The notes: a model not told the origin generated them from the letters alone. A DNA stretch of 64,000 nucleotides from Salibacterium salarium (GCF_030813635.1 NZ_JAUSUM010000001.1:1-64000), one strand, 5' to 3'; counted from the stretch's first letter, positions 17,314 through 31,617 are shown. Numbers and translations are program-made.

Positions 17314-18198
17314 TTACCAACCGCGGTCTTGCATACGTTCGGACGGGTCAAGGTTAGATATCTCTATTCCCTGCATTGCAGTGCCAAGACCTCTTGATAA
17401 ACGACCAATCAAATCATAATCTTGATAGTGCGTTGTTGCTTCGACAATAGCCCGTGCAAATTTGTCAGGATGATCAGACTTAAAGATACCTGACCCGACA
17501 AACACACCATCTGCTCCTAACTGCATCATAAGTGATGCGTCAGAAGGTGTTGCAATACCTCCAGCTGCAAAATTAACAACTGGTAGCTTGCCTGTTTCTT
17601 TTATATCCAATAAAAGTTCATATGGTGCACCTAAATTTTTGGCTTCTGTCATGAGTTCGTCTTTGGACATGCCGCTAATCTTTTTCAATTCAGACTGAAC
17701 CATGCGCATATGGCGGACAGCTTCTACAATATTACCAGTGCCTGGCTCTCCCTTAGTTCTTAACATAGAAGCGCCTTCTCCGACACGACGCATTGCTTCC
17801 CCAAGATCACGAGCACCGCAAACAAAAGGTACAGTATATTCACTTTTGTCTAAATGATACACTTCATCCGCTGGAGTAAGGACTTCACTTTCATCAATAT
17901 AGTCTACCCCAAGTGACTCTAAAACTTTCGCTTCTACTATATGACCAATACGCGCTTTAGCCATAACAGGAATAGATACGGCATTCATTACTTCTTCCAC
18001 AATAGTCGGGTCAGCCATGCGAGCTACCCCTCCCGCTGCACGAATATCCGCTGGTACACGTTCTAAAGCCATGACAGCAACTGCGCCTGCCTCTTCCGCA
18101 ATTTTGGCTTGTTCAGCATTAACAACGTCCATAATGACGCCGCCTTTTTGCATCTCTGCCATTCCACGTTTTACTCGGTCTGTCCCTCTATCTGCCAT
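17314..18198 (-). CDS. pdxS: Pyridoxal 5'-phosphate synthase lyase subunit PdxS
   Basis: 294 residues, the family length, highly conserved (beta/alpha)8 barrel. D24 and the two catalytic lysines K81 (in [10 protein letters not shown]) and K149 (in [13 protein letters not shown]) are all present. It forms PLP from ribose 5-phosphate, glyceraldehyde 3-phosphate and ammonia delivered by PdxT, in a 12+12 complex. TATAAT boxes at 18270-18275 (with an extended TG) and 18282-18287 upstream suggest the operon promoter. Confidence 0.98.
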   Translation of the reverse strand: MADRGTDRVKRGMAEMQKGGVIMDVVNAEQAKIAEEAGAVAVMALERVPADIRAAGGVARMADPTIVEEVMNAVSIPVMAKARIGHIVEAKVLESLGVDYIDESEVLTPADEVYHLDKSEYTVPFVCGARDLGEAMRRVGEGASMLRTKGEPGTGNIVEAVRHMRMVQSELKKISGMSKDELMTEAKNLGAPYELLLDIKETGKLPVVNFAAGGIATPSDASLMMQLGADGVFVGSGIFKSDHPDKFARAIVEATTHYQDYDLIGRLSRGLGTAMQGIEISNLDPSERMQDRGW

Positions 18199-18331
18199 GT
18201 TCCATTCCTCCTGCTACTCTCATTAAAATATTTATTATATCGTTTTTGCTCGTTTAAATAGCACATATGATTATACCACATATTATAACACTACCCACCA
18301 CTGGAAGAAAGCATTATAACTTTTCCGCTTG

Positions 18332-19663
18332 TTAAAATAATCCTGTTACAAAACTAGAAGCGCTATTCCACATACTGCCGAAAAATCCACCGATACTACG
18401 AGCTGTCAGCGCCAACCAGCCAGCCTTTTCAACTTCTTCATCTAAAACAAGCGGCACTTCTTGGGAAGATGCCATCTCATCCTTTAAGTATTCACTATCC
18501 GCTTGTCCATCTATTCCTACAGTACCTACCGTTGTTCCTTCCTCTAACGGTGCTTCAAGCTCTCCATCTTCGTTCAATAGTTCTTCGTCTATTTGAATAG
18601 ATGGCGTAATATTGTCTTCATTTCCATCTTCAATAAGAACAGATAAGTTCTCTCCCGCTGAAACAGATACACTATCTTCTTTTCCTTTTATCACAGGAAG
18701 CGAAGACACTTCATCAAACGTTTCGCCGTCCTCAATCACTTCTGTAGAGGAAAAATCATTATAACCATAATCATACAACTTAGCTGTTTCCTCAAAACGG
18801 GCCATTCGTGTATCCGTGCGCATCACAACAGATATATAACGTGTACCATCACGCTCGACTGTTCCAGTGAATGCATTCCCTGCTAAATCTGTGTATCCGG
18901 TTTTTAAACCATCTACCCCTTCATAATCCAACTGTTCTTCCAGACTGCCAGGAAGCATCCAATTCCAGTTTTCCATTAACACATTCGCTGATTCTTCTTT
19001 AAACGTTTTTTCGGTAGTACTTGCTACTTCCAAAGCTTGCGGGTATTCATCCAATAGGTGATATGTCAATATCGCCATCGCTCTGGCTGACATCATATTT
19101 TCAGCATCTGCTGCTGTACCTTCTGGATGCAAACCGTTCATTGACTCATTATTAAGCCCTGTTGAATTAACTAGTTCATATTCTGTCATTCCTAGTTCTT
19201 CCGCTTTTTCATTCATCATATCAACAAAATTTGATTCTGATCCTGCTACATGTTCAGCAAGCGCAATCGTTGCCCCGTTAGCCGAATAAATCGCCATTGC
19301 GTCATATAATTCCTCAGCGGTATAAGATATATCTTCGCGCAACGGAACATTAGATAAATCATAATCTTGAGAAATTTGAATTACCTTATCACTTATATCT
19401 ACTTCGTCATCCCAGGAAATATCACCGTTTGCAACAGCTTCATTCACAAGGTATTCAGTCATAATTTTGGTCATACTAGCAGGTGGCAGAATGACATCGG
19501 CTTCTTTATTATAAATAACTTTTCCTGTTTCCGCTTCGACCAAGATGGCCGAGTCTGCTGCTAAATCTGGTTCATTCGCTTCTACCCCTTTTTCCATACT
19601 AAAGAGCAGGGAAAAACTAAAGGTTGCTGCGATTGCTGTTGATATCCATTTCTTTTTTATCAA
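18332..19663 (-). CDS. dacA: D-alanyl-D-alanine carboxypeptidase DacA (PBP5)
   Basis: 443 residues. An N-terminal signal peptide (about 1-29) is followed by the penicillin-binding fold with SxxK (S63-K66 in PASMTK), SAN (127-129) and KTG (254-256). A beta-rich PBP5 C-terminal domain and a last amphipathic helix (about 420-443) fit peripheral membrane attachment. It trims the terminal D-Ala from peptidoglycan pentapeptides. It lies between guaB and pdxS as in B. subtilis. The mature protein is markedly acidic. Confidence 0.97.
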   Translation of the reverse strand: MIKKKWISTAIAATFSFSLLFSMEKGVEANEPDLAADSAILVEAETGKVIYNKEADVILPPASMTKIMTEYLVNEAVANGDISWDDEVDISDKVIQISQDYDLSNVPLREDISYTAEELYDAMAIYSANGATIALAEHVAGSESNFVDMMNEKAEELGMTEYELVNSTGLNNESMNGLHPEGTAADAENMMSARAMAILTYHLLDEYPQALEVASTTEKTFKEESANVLMENWNWMLPGSLEEQLDYEGVDGLKTGYTDLAGNAFTGTVERDGTRYISVVMRTDTRMARFEETAKLYDYGYNDFSSTEVIEDGETFDEVSSLPVIKGKEDSVSVSAGENLSVLIEDGNEDNITPSIQIDEELLNEDGELEAPLEEGTTVGTVGIDGQADSEYLKDEMASSQEVPLVLDEEVEKAGWLALTARSIGGFFGSMWNSASSFVTGLF

Positions 19664-19772
19664 AATTCTGCACCTCCACGGTCTACTTACACAAACGATA
19701 TTTTATCACAGGAAAAAATAAAAAAATAGATAGATATAGGACCTATTTTATAAAAACAATTTCCCAGGAAAT

Positions 19773-19825
19773 AAAAAAACTGTCTCCTGAGAGAAAAATC
19801 ATTGGATTCTCCCCCGGGAGACAGT
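19773..19825 (-). terminator. Terminator of guaB
   Basis: Long stem with ACTGTCTCC / GGAGACAGT ends and a T-run on the minus strand, 20 bases past the guaB stop codon. Confidence 0.85.
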
Positions 19826-19844
19826 GACTATTTATAGCCTGGTC

Positions 19845-21320
<1,476 letters not shown>

Positions 21321-21515
21321 TTATCATGTTATTTTAAAACCTTTTCTACCGGGTAGTATTCTGAGTTGTGTTCATAACTAACCGAAAAAATGTCTACACT
21401 AAGAAGAGAGTAACTCTAAGATTTTCTAATATCTTATCATTTTTTTGGCCGTTGAACGAGCAAAAGAAATAAGTTTTAAATTTCTGATATATTCTAATGT
21501 GCGAGGTATTCTAAG

Positions 21516-22484
21516 ATGTCCTTCATTATAACAGATGAACTCTTTTCTTATTACCAGGCTTATGAATCCCAAGAAGTGTTACATCAGTTTCTCTATCAGG
21601 CATACCGTTTTCGAGGCGCTTCTAAAAAAGAAGCATTGGAATGGAGTTATCGCAATACCCCTGTATTCCATTATGAATGGTTTATCGGGCGTACATATTG
21701 GAAGGAGGCTGTGAACGCTTCACTTATCACACAACCACTCCTTTTATTTTACGGTTTAACTCATTTATTAAAAGGAATTACTCTATTAGAGGATCCATTT
21801 TATCCGACCACGGTTGAAGTTCTTTCGCATGGAGTGACCACAAGAAAAAGGAAAAAGAAAGGATATACGTTTCTTAATGACGAAGTGAAAGTTCAAAAAA
21901 AGGGGTTTTATCCTCACTTTTCTAAACATTTGTTTCACATGAAACATTCTGTAGGGGATAAATGGAAAATGAAACATTTACTAATGAAGTGGGAACCTTT
22001 ATTTCTATTATATTTACAAATCAAAGGTGATGATGCACTTCCTCGTGTTCATTGGACACATTCACTACTTACTGTAGACAATCTTTCTTTTATAAATCAG
22101 GATAAAATAAAGTCATTGGATAGGCAACTAAAAGAGTCAGGCATAAACACCGGTGAAGCTAAACAACAATCAACGAGCGCTATTACCTTTGAACTAGAAA
22201 GTCCTTCTGAACGCTTGAAAGATTTATTATTAAAAAAAGGGGGAAAGCTATACTTTCCCCCTCTTCTTTCAACGTTTTCATTACTTTCCACGTTAAGTGC
22301 TCATTATTTGGTTTTGTATAATTTAAGCATGATTTGCAGATATGAAGGAGAGTGGTGGGGAGAGGTAATCACCCAACACTATTCCGAGGACTACTCGTTC
22401 ATCAAACAATATCTCACGCTTACAATCAGTGATGCCCCTGCTTTATTTGAACGATTTTTCACTCCGACAAAATCTCTTCAATAA
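21516..22484 (+). CDS. yaaC: YaaC family protein
   Basis: 322 residues, the size of B. subtilis YaaC (about 315), opposite in direction to guaB and the gyrase genes just as there. Features seen are an N-terminal LFSYYQAYESQEVLHQFLYQAYRFRGASKKEALEWSY-like region (first 55 residues), a basic stretch TTRKRKKKGYTF near 108-119 and a hydrophobic helix near 170. No catalytic motif is recognised and the function of the family is not established. Its 3' end overlaps the convergent HD-GYP gene by 26 bases. A parS-like sequence lies inside it. Confidence 0.9.
   Translation: MSFIITDELFSYYQAYESQEVLHQFLYQAYRFRGASKKEALEWSYRNTPVFHYEWFIGRTYWKEAVNASLITQPLLLFYGLTHLLKGITLLEDPFYPTTVEVLSHGVTTRKRKKKGYTFLNDEVKVQKKGFYPHFSKHLFHMKHSVGDKWKMKHLLMKWEPLFLLYLQIKGDDALPRVHWTHSLLTVDNLSFINQDKIKSLDRQLKESGINTGEAKQQSTSAITFELESPSERLKDLLLKKGGKLYFPPLLSTFSLLSTLSAHYLVLYNLSMICRYEGEWWGEVITQHYSEDYSFIKQYLTLTISDAPALFERFFTPTKSLQ
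21931..21946. other. parS-like site inside yaaC
   Basis: TGTTTCACATGAAACA differs from the B. subtilis parS consensus TGTTNCACGTGAAACA at one central base (plus the tolerated N). Soj and Spo0J are encoded about 20 kb away, and parS sites cluster near origins. Binding by Spo0J is inferred. Confidence 0.55.
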
Positions 22485-23556
22485 AAGGTTCCTCTTTACT
22501 GGATAATTGAATCATTTCATCTGTATCGTGGAGTCGAACCATTGGATCAGCAGGATATTTATTATCTATGTAAATAATTTTTGCAGCCTGCCCGTTGCTT
22601 AATCGAACCATCGCACCAATTGAAAAATTTACTAGTGAATCCATTAACAGTTTCAATATTTGAGGATCCAGTTTTCCAAATTCTTCTTTATTCATTTGAT
22701 CAATGACTTTGTAAGGCGATTGTTTGTCACTGTAATAACGCTCGCTTGTCATTGCATGATAAACGTCGGCTACACTGACTATTTTACTTAGCTTATGTAT
22801 TTGATCATTCTTCACTTGTAATGGATATCCGCTTCCATCTTCTCTTTCATGGTGTTGAAGCACCGCAAATAATACTTCTTCACTAACCATCTTTGCTTCT
22901 TTTACCATCGAATACGAATAATACGGGTGATTTTTTACTTCTTCATATTCCCGCTCTTCTAAGTGTTCTTTATTATACAGAATCGCCGTTGGTAGTTTAG
23001 CCATCCCTGCGTCGCACAAAGCACCTGCTACTCCTGCTTGAAGCCATTCTTTTTTTGCCATCCCTGATTTTTTTGCTAAATATACAGACAATAATGCTGT
23101 TGAAACGGCATGATGGTACAAATAATTATTTCTCGTGTTATAGTGATGCAACAATAACACTTTACTAGGATATTCCTGCATCTTTTCAATAAGGGGATGA
23201 AGTATACTGCGTACTTTGTCTAATTCAACATTCGCACCACCTACCCATTTATTGAATAATGTCTTATATTCTTGTACCGCTTCTTCATAATAATCTAAAA
23301 ACGTAGCCGGTTGTTCTTGTACAATTTCTTCTCCCGTTTCTGTTTCCTCTTCTTCATTTGGTCCTTCAGGAGAAAAAGGTGTTCCATCTTCTAATGTGTC
23401 TTCCACCTGTACCTTCTTTATAAAAAAAGCTTTCAGTATTTCAAGATGTTCCGCTGTCAGTACTGTCTTTTTTTTAATGATAGGATGAGATGTAACAGCA
23501 AACACGTCTTCAGTCAGGATGCATCCTTCTATTAATTGCTCTCTACGTACAATCAT
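22459..23556 (-). CDS. HD-GYP domain protein with altered metal site
   Basis: 365 residues. An N-terminal region (1-60) resembles the head of YqfF/HD-GYP-associated proteins, an acidic spacer (60-85) follows, and the HD-GYP domain covers about 130-300. The GYP part is intact (HHEREDGSGYP, H235-H236, GYP 243-245), with a later DVYHAMTSERYY. The central HDIGK motif reads CDAGM (181-185): histidine to cysteine and lysine to methionine. HD-GYP proteins hydrolyse cyclic di-GMP, so activity here may be lost or altered. ATG preceded by AAGGAG. It is downstream of gyrA but separated by a terminator. Confidence 0.85.
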   Translation of the reverse strand: MIVRREQLIEGCILTEDVFAVTSHPIIKKKTVLTAEHLEILKAFFIKKVQVEDTLEDGTPFSPEGPNEEEETETGEEIVQEQPATFLDYYEEAVQEYKTLFNKWVGGANVELDKVRSILHPLIEKMQEYPSKVLLLHHYNTRNNYLYHHAVSTALLSVYLAKKSGMAKKEWLQAGVAGALCDAGMAKLPTAILYNKEHLEEREYEEVKNHPYYSYSMVKEAKMVSEEVLFAVLQHHEREDGSGYPLQVKNDQIHKLSKIVSVADVYHAMTSERYYSDKQSPYKVIDQMNKEEFGKLDPQILKLLMDSLVNFSIGAMVRLSNGQAAKIIYIDNKYPADPMVRLHDTDEMIQLSSKEEPFIEEILSE

Positions 23557-23736
23557 AATTTTCTCCTTTTTATTTCCAAATTTTATTTTCTTTTATTATA
23601 CTATAGTCCTAGATTATATAAAATGGTAAATAATAAAATGACATACAAGCCGTAAGACATGGGTGTTTTGTAGTAAATAAAAGGGAAATATAAACGAAAT
23701 CCAGCCATAAGCACTATTATATTATATAAGAAAAGC

Positions 23737-23762
23737 CTCCGGAACGATTACCGGAGACTTTC
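23737..23762 (-). terminator. Terminator after gyrA
   Basis: Stem CTCCGG / CCGGAG with an eight-base loop and T-rich 3' side on the minus strand. It lies 90 bases past the gyrA stop codon. Confidence 0.65.
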
Positions 23763-23792
23763 TTTTTTAGAATAAATCTTTACATTTTCCAT

Positions 23793-23836
23793 GTAGCGCA
23801 AGCATTCAGCATTTCCCACGTTTTCCCAGGGTGCTT
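23793..23836. repeat. Dispersed hairpin repeat, short copy
   Basis: Begins AGCGCAAGCATTCAGC and ends CAGGGTGCTTG; CAAGCA pairs with TGCTTG. The same borders occur at 45658-45758 with CAAGCG pairing CGCTTG. It sits between the gyrA stop codon and its terminator. Confidence 0.45.
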
Positions 23837-23849
23837 GAGCTTTGCTTAT

Positions 23850-26390
23850 TTATTCTTCATTTTCAGGGTCTAAATCCTTATCTTCTTCCGATGTATCTAA
23901 TGGTTCTAGATCATCTTCGGGTGGCTGTTCGTTCTGCTGTTCTGATTCTTCTCCTGTTTCTTCTTCTTCTGGTTCATCGACCGGTGCTACCGTCGATACT
24001 TCTTCTCCTTCGGCTAAACGGATTAATGTTACCCCTTGGGCATACCGTCCAAGCCTTGAAATATCCTGTGCCTGCATACGGATAAGAACACCGTGAATGG
24101 TCATAATCATAATATCACGATCATCCGAAATGCACCGCATCGAAACCAATGTTCCATTACGCTCCGTGAGATTACAAGCTTTTATACCTTTACCTCCACG
24201 ATTTTGCGTTTTAAATTCGCTAATAGGGGTACGTTTTCCAAAGCCTTTGTCCGTGACAATGAGGACATCTTTATCTGCATCTGCAATATCCATGCCAATA
24301 ACTTCATCATCCGATGTTAACGAAATAGCTTTAACCCCGGTAGCCGTTCGTCCCATAAACCGTACGTCTTCTTCCTTAAAGTGTATAGCTATTCCGTGTT
24401 TAGTTCCGATAATCAAGCTTTCATCACCGTGGGTTAGCCGTACCCCGTATAATTCATCATCTTCACGAATGTTAATCGCAAACAATCCGCCTTTGCGAAT
24501 ATTGGAGAATGCAGATAACTTCGTACGCTTGGCGATACCTTGTTTAGTCAAGAAGAATAAGTAATCGTCGTCTGAGAATTCTTCAATTGGAATAACTGTA
24601 CTAATGTATTCATCCTTTTCCACCTGTAGAAGATTAATAACTGGAATCCCTTTTGCCGTTCGTTGTAATTCAGGGATCTCATAAGCCTTCAGGCGGTACA
24701 CTTTCCCTTTATTAGTGAAGAATAAAATAGTTTGGTGAGAACTTGTCGTAAACAAATGTTCAACGAAATCATCATCATTGGTTCCCATCCCTTGCACTCC
24801 GCGTCCACCTCTTCGCTGACTACGATACGTATCAATCGGCATACGTTTCAAGTAACCTTGATGAGAGATGGTTATAACAACATTTTGACGCGGAATTAAA
24901 TCTTCATCTTCTATTTGATTTTCACCAGCAGTAATAACTGTTCTGCGTTCATCGTTAAATTTTTCTTTAAGATCGGTTAATTCATCACGAATGATTTCCA
25001 GAACTCGTTCCTCACTTGCCAAAATAGCTTTTAATTCTTTTATACGTTCAACGAGATCGCTGTATTCCTGTTCGATCTTATCACGTTCGAGTCCAGTCAA
25101 ACGCTGCAAACGCATTTCCAAAATCGCTTGTGCTTGATCATGACTTAATGAAAACTGTTCAATCAGCCCATTTCGTGCGATATCTGTCGTTTCTGATCCC
25201 CGAATTAAGTCGATAACAGCATCCAGGTGGTCTAAGGCAACTCGTAAGCCCTCTAGGATATGAGCTCTAGCTTCTGCTTTTCTTAATTCAAATGCAGTAC
25301 GGCGTTGAATAACTATTTTTTGGTGCTCGATATAATGATTTAAACACTGTTTTAAATTCAACACTTGTGGACGTCCGTCTACAAGGGCAAGCATATTTAT
25401 GCCAAAACTCGTTTGCAGAGCTGTTTGCTTATATAAGTTGTTCAGCAGTACATTGGCATTCGAGTCTTTTCGAACTTCGATAACGATACGCATACCGGTA
25501 CGGTCCGACTCATCGCGCAAGTCTGTAATACCTTCTATTTTTTTCTCTCTAACAAGATCTGCAATTTTTTCAATCAGACGAGCTTTGTTTACTTGGTAAG
25601 GCAGTTGATCGACAATGATGGACTGCTTTCCACTATTATTTTCTTCGATATACGCATTAGCTCTGACTGTAATAGACCCGCGTCCTGTTTGATAAGCTTT
25701 TCTTATTCCCGATCTACCAACAATAGTCGCAGAGGTGGGAAAATCAGGCCCTGGAATATGTTCCATCAAGTCTGCCACCGTCATGTCCGGATCTTTACTA
25801 AGTGCCAATACACCATCAATAACTTCTCCAAGTTGATGCGGCGGTATATTTGTCGCCATTCCGACTGCGATACCTGCTGCTCCATTCACTAATAAATTAG
25901 GAAATCGAGCTGGTAAAACAATCGGTTCGTGTTCGTTGCCATCGTAGTTATCTTGATAGTCGATAGTGTCTTTATTAATGTCACGCACCATTTCCAAGGA
26001 GATTTTAGACATCTTCGCCTCGGTATAACGCATGGCTGCTGCCGCATCGCCATCGACGGAACCAAAGTTACCGTGACCGTCAACCAGCATATTCCGGTAG
26101 CTAAAATCCTGCGCCATTCTAACCATTGTTTCATAGACGGCGGAGTCACCGTGGGGATGATACTTACCGATAACGTCCCCGACAATACGTGCCGACTTTC
26201 TATATGGTTTGTCCGGAGTCATGCCAAGCTCACTCATTGCAAATAATATGCGGCGGTGTACTGGTTTTAGTCCATCCCTGACATCCGGAAGCGCACGGCT
26301 GACAATAACGCTCATCGCATAATCTAAAAAAGATGTGCGCATTTCCTGGCCTATATTTATTTCTGTCACTCTCGATTCATTCTCTGCCAT
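23850..26390 (-). CDS. gyrA: DNA gyrase subunit A
   Basis: 846 residues. The breakage-reunion domain has catalytic tyrosine Y122 in RYTEAKM and a quinolone-resistance region with S83 and E87 (no resistance substitution at these sites). The GyrA box QRRGGRG starts the C-terminal beta-pinwheel that wraps DNA, and the protein ends with a long acidic tail of Glu/Asp (about 800-846). It forms the A2B2 enzyme that introduces negative supercoils. It lies 108 bases downstream of gyrB, in the usual gyrBA order. Confidence 0.99.
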   Translation of the reverse strand: MAENESRVTEINIGQEMRTSFLDYAMSVIVSRALPDVRDGLKPVHRRILFAMSELGMTPDKPYRKSARIVGDVIGKYHPHGDSAVYETMVRMAQDFSYRNMLVDGHGNFGSVDGDAAAAMRYTEAKMSKISLEMVRDINKDTIDYQDNYDGNEHEPIVLPARFPNLLVNGAAGIAVGMATNIPPHQLGEVIDGVLALSKDPDMTVADLMEHIPGPDFPTSATIVGRSGIRKAYQTGRGSITVRANAYIEENNSGKQSIIVDQLPYQVNKARLIEKIADLVREKKIEGITDLRDESDRTGMRIVIEVRKDSNANVLLNNLYKQTALQTSFGINMLALVDGRPQVLNLKQCLNHYIEHQKIVIQRRTAFELRKAEARAHILEGLRVALDHLDAVIDLIRGSETTDIARNGLIEQFSLSHDQAQAILEMRLQRLTGLERDKIEQEYSDLVERIKELKAILASEERVLEIIRDELTDLKEKFNDERRTVITAGENQIEDEDLIPRQNVVITISHQGYLKRMPIDTYRSQRRGGRGVQGMGTNDDDFVEHLFTTSSHQTILFFTNKGKVYRLKAYEIPELQRTAKGIPVINLLQVEKDEYISTVIPIEEFSDDDYLFFLTKQGIAKRTKLSAFSNIRKGGLFAINIREDDELYGVRLTHGDESLIIGTKHGIAIHFKEEDVRFMGRTATGVKAISLTSDDEVIGMDIADADKDVLIVTDKGFGKRTPISEFKTQNRGGKGIKACNLTERNGTLVSMRCISDDRDIMIMTIHGVLIRMQAQDISRLGRYAQGVTLIRLAEGEEVSTVAPVDEPEEEETGEESEQQNEQPPEDDLEPLDTSEEDKDLDPENEE

Positions 26391-26498
26391 ACCTGAAACC
26401 TCCCAATTCTAAACTGTACCAAAAGAGCAGTATTTTACTATTTTCCCCCTTGATACAGTCTCTTCAAACAAAGGCAGCGACTGCTGAAGGCCGCTGTT

Positions 26499-28466
<1,968 letters not shown>

Positions 28467-28533
28467 TCATTTGATTTACGTTAAATATTTATAAAATATA
28501 GTTAAAAATGCGGCACGTGCGCTTTTGTTTCTA

Positions 28534-28815
28534 TTATTCGTTCGGTTGTTCCGTTTCTTCGTTATAATTGTCATAATCTGACACCACTTGCGCTCGGCGT
28601 TTTAACGTTAAGGTTGAAATGGGCGATAAATATATCTTTTCTGTTGTGACAACTACAGATTTGGTTTGTTCAGATGAAATGCGTTCGATATCGCTTTCTT
28701 CTCGTGAAGCTAAAAATTGCTGCGTTATACTTGAAGAATCATGCGTATCCTGATCGACGATGGTTATAACATCTTTCGAACGAATTACGGTATCTCCGCC
28801 TAAGTGAATAAACAT
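28534..28815 (-). CDS. remB: RemB-like extracellular matrix regulator (YaaB)
   Basis: 93 residues from the ATG at 28813-28815, chosen because GAGGTGG lies five bases upstream. It begins MFIHLGGDTVIRSKDVITI, the conserved start of RemA/RemB (DUF370) proteins. In B. subtilis RemB regulates biofilm-matrix genes, and the gene lies between recF and gyrB, as here. A Ser/Glu-rich middle is followed by KIYLSPISTLTLKRRAQV. It is 10 bases after recF, so it is probably co-transcribed. Confidence 0.92.
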   Translation of the reverse strand: MFIHLGGDTVIRSKDVITIVDQDTHDSSSITQQFLASREESDIERISSEQTKSVVVTTEKIYLSPISTLTLKRRAQVVSDYDNYNEETEQPNE

Positions 28816-28825
28816 TCGTTCCACC

Positions 28826-29947
28826 TCATTTCATTTGCTTCAATGTGCCGGCTTCCGCTATAAATGTGGAAGCTTGCTTTAACGTATCGTGCTCTATGCC
28901 ATGGACACTTGTGGTTGTCACAAATGTCTGGACTTTACCCTGTATTGTATTTAATAAATGGGACTGTCTATGATGATCTAATTCTGAAAGAACGTCATCC
29001 AATAATAAAATCGGGTATTCCCCGATGTTGTCGTTTATTAATTCAATCTCTGCCAATTTTAATGATAACGCTGCTGTGCGTTGCTGCCCTTGTGAACCGT
29101 ACGTTTGTACTTCTTTGTCGTTGATTTTTAGAGTTAACTCATCTCGGTGCGGCCCACTTAATGAAACGCCCCGCCGTATCTCGTTTTGCCTCGTCTGTTG
29201 AAACTTAAGTTTCACATTCTCCTCTATCTTCGACAATTCCATGTCTTCTGATACCTCAGCCGTGGGGGCGTATGTTAGTCGAAGCTCTTCATTTCCAGTT
29301 GTGATTTGGTGATGTATATCTTTTGCCCAGTTTTGAAGTAATTGTAAAAAGGAGAACCTTTTGCTTATAACCTTTGCTGCTGCTTGTGCTAATTGCTCTG
29401 TCAGTACGTCTAACATCACTTCTTGCTCTTGATCAGGAACCGGAAACATATTTTTCAATAGTTGATTGCGTTGTTTTAACACCCGTTGATACATCATTAA
29501 ATCATAAAGATAGACGGAACTGATTTGACCGATTTCCATGTCGATAAATCTTCGTCTCATATGAGGACCGCCCTTTACCAAGTTAAGATCCTCCGGAGCA
29601 AACATTACAACGTTACACGTCCCTATATATTCACTTAATTTTTGCTGTTCCAAGCCGTTTACTTTTGTTTTTTTTCCTTTGTTCGAAACAATCACTTCAA
29701 GTGATAATGGACCGTGCTTTCTTTCTATTTCAGCTTCTATTCTTGCAAAGTCCTGATCCCATTGCATTAACTCTTTGTCTTTGGAAGTACGATGAGATTT
29801 TGCAAATGCAAGAACATAGACAGCTTCCATCATGTTTGTTTTCCCTTGGGCATTTTCTCCAAGAATGACGTTGACTTTATTTTCAACATCCAGATTAATT
29901 GCATCATAATTGCGGAATTGTTTAAGACGAAGTTCTTTTATATGCAC
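28826..29947 (-). CDS. recF: DNA replication/repair protein RecF
   Basis: 373 residues, SMC-like ABC ATPase with Walker A GENAQGKT (30-37), signature LSGPHRDEL and Walker [12 protein letters not shown]. RecF with RecO and RecR (also encoded here) promotes RecA loading at gaps. It is nine bases downstream of yaaA in the dnaN-yaaA-recF-remB-gyrB-gyrA array typical of Bacillaceae origins. Confidence 0.99.
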   Translation of the reverse strand: MHIKELRLKQFRNYDAINLDVENKVNVILGENAQGKTNMMEAVYVLAFAKSHRTSKDKELMQWDQDFARIEAEIERKHGPLSLEVIVSNKGKKTKVNGLEQQKLSEYIGTCNVVMFAPEDLNLVKGGPHMRRRFIDMEIGQISSVYLYDLMMYQRVLKQRNQLLKNMFPVPDQEQEVMLDVLTEQLAQAAAKVISKRFSFLQLLQNWAKDIHHQITTGNEELRLTYAPTAEVSEDMELSKIEENVKLKFQQTRQNEIRRGVSLSGPHRDELTLKINDKEVQTYGSQGQQRTAALSLKLAEIELINDNIGEYPILLLDDVLSELDHHRQSHLLNTIQGKVQTFVTTTSVHGIEHDTLKQASTFIAEAGTLKQMK

Positions 29948-29956
29948 AATATCCCT

Positions 29957-30184
29957 CTAGTGCTTATTTGAAAAAACCGTAATACTTCCGGTTTCCTCAA
30001 TTTCGATTTCGGCTCCATGGTATAGTTTTTTGCCCCGCCTTTGTTCAAGTTCTCCGTTCACCAATACCTCAAATTCTGACAAAAACCATTTTGCCATTCC
30101 GCCAGAATCAATTATTCCTGCTTCCTGTAAAAGCTGTCCTAACGTGATGAACTCTGTTTCTATAGTGATTGTTTGACTACTCAT
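29957..30184 (-). CDS. yaaA: S4-domain RNA-binding protein YaaA
   Basis: 75 residues, an S4-like fold with the pattern FITLGQLLQEAGIIDSGGMAKWFL (residues 12-35) and VLVNGELEQRRGKKLY. It matches YaaA/YlmH-type S4 proteins encoded between dnaN and recF in Bacillus; B. subtilis YaaA has been linked to ribosome assembly. GGAGGT precedes the ATG. A terminator separates it from dnaN. Confidence 0.95.
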   Translation of the reverse strand: MSSQTITIETEFITLGQLLQEAGIIDSGGMAKWFLSEFEVLVNGELEQRRGKKLYHGAEIEIEETGSITVFSNKH

Positions 30185-30410
30185 CCTTCATTACCTCCTG
30201 CACTAGCCGCATCACTTACCTACCGACAGTGGATTTTCAGAAATATTGTGCTGGTTAGGCGGGTTCTATGATTTAAGCCGACATTTATTTAATTATATTG
30301 TTGTTAATATCTTCGAACATATTATGGACACACTTTCTATTTTACTAAACTATATGGATATCGCCAATAGGAACAGAAAAGAAAACCGTTATAAATGCAT
30401 ATATCCTATA

Positions 30411-30443
30411 AAAAACCCCCGGGTATCTCGAACCCGGAGGCTA
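30411..30443 (-). terminator. Terminator of dnaN
   Basis: Minus-strand stem CCGGGTT / AACCCGG-type (CCTCCGGGTTCGAGATACCCGGGGG) followed by TTTTTT, about 25 bases past the dnaN stop codon. The remaining 240 bases to yaaA contain no gene and should hold the yaaA promoter. Confidence 0.8.
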
Positions 30444-30465
30444 GTATCGTTGAAAAAATTTTCGT

Positions 30466-31608
30466 TTAATACGTTCGCACTGGAGAAAATAAATGGAGCA
30501 TTTGGTTATGATCTCCTGGTCTAATCACAAACGGACTCATGGCTCCAGTAAAAGTGATATGCACAAACTCACTATCAATAACCTTTAATGCATCGATAAT
30601 ATTTTTACCGTTAAACGATATTCTTAAGTCTTCTCCCTCCAACGATTGACACGTTATTTTCTCTGTTACTTTTCCAACTTCTGCTGATACCGAATTAATT
30701 TCAATAACTGAACCTTCCAACGTCTTGAAATTAATTACATTATTCTTTGCTTCTTTTGATAATAACAAAGCTCTTTCTAAAGAATGTAATAAATCTTTTG
30801 TTGAAAGTTCCATCGTCGTTTTGGATTGTTCTGGGATCATATTGTTTGTTACCGGATATTTACCGTCTAACAATCTCGAGAAAAATAACAAGTGTTTAAA
30901 TTTAAATAAAACTTGACTGTCCGTTACAACAATTTGTACGTGGTCATTTGTATCTTCAAGAATTTGCCTTAACTCACTCAAACTTTTTCCTGGAATGACC
31001 ACATTTGATATAGATAGCTCATCGTTGTCTGTTTCTGTTGCGACCGTCCGCATGGCAAGGCGGTGACTATCTGTTGCAGTACAGGTTAACTGCTCTTTGT
31101 CGTTCTCAAAGTTTACACCTGTCAAGACGGGGCGTGTTTCCTGAGTGGACACCGCAAAGACAGTTTGGCGGATCATATCTTTTAATAGGTTTTGTGGTAA
31201 AGAAAAGGTTTGATTTTCTTCTAGCTTTGGTAAACGCGGATATTCTTCCGGGTCCAAACCATTTAGATTAAACACAACAGATCCAGAACGCAGCGTTGTC
31301 GCAAATTGATCTTGAACGGAGATTTCAATTTCATCACCAGGTAGTTTTTTTACAATATCAGCAAAAAATCTTGCCTGGAGTACAATACTGCCGGTTTCTT
31401 TTATATCTACGTATTCATTTTCTTCATCGGTTTTAGGTATAAATGATTCAATCGAAATGTCTGAATCACTCCCTGTTAATGTTACCCCTTCTGATGAAGT
31501 GTCTATTTTTATGCCTGTCAGAATGGGGATTGTTGTCCTTGAAGATACAGCTTTATTAACGTGCTGCACACTATGAACAAATTGTTCGCGTTGAATGACA
31601 AAATGCAT
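30466..31608 (-). CDS. dnaN: DNA polymerase III beta subunit (sliding clamp)
   Basis: 380 residues, three repeated clamp domains; the end PFVIRPGDHNQMLHLFSPVRTY is the conserved clamp terminus. It encircles DNA and tethers polymerase, and is loaded by the DnaX complex encoded in the same window. AAAGGGAG precedes the ATG. It lies downstream of dnaA beyond the origin unwinding region. Confidence 0.99.
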   Translation of the reverse strand: MHFVIQREQFVHSVQHVNKAVSSRTTIPILTGIKIDTSSEGVTLTGSDSDISIESFIPKTDEENEYVDIKETGSIVLQARFFADIVKKLPGDEIEISVQDQFATTLRSGSVVFNLNGLDPEEYPRLPKLEENQTFSLPQNLLKDMIRQTVFAVSTQETRPVLTGVNFENDKEQLTCTATDSHRLAMRTVATETDNDELSISNVVIPGKSLSELRQILEDTNDHVQIVVTDSQVLFKFKHLLFFSRLLDGKYPVTNNMIPEQSKTTMELSTKDLLHSLERALLLSKEAKNNVINFKTLEGSVIEINSVSAEVGKVTEKITCQSLEGEDLRISFNGKNIIDALKVIDSEFVHITFTGAMSPFVIRPGDHNQMLHLFSPVRTY

Positions 31609-31617
31609 ACGTCATCT

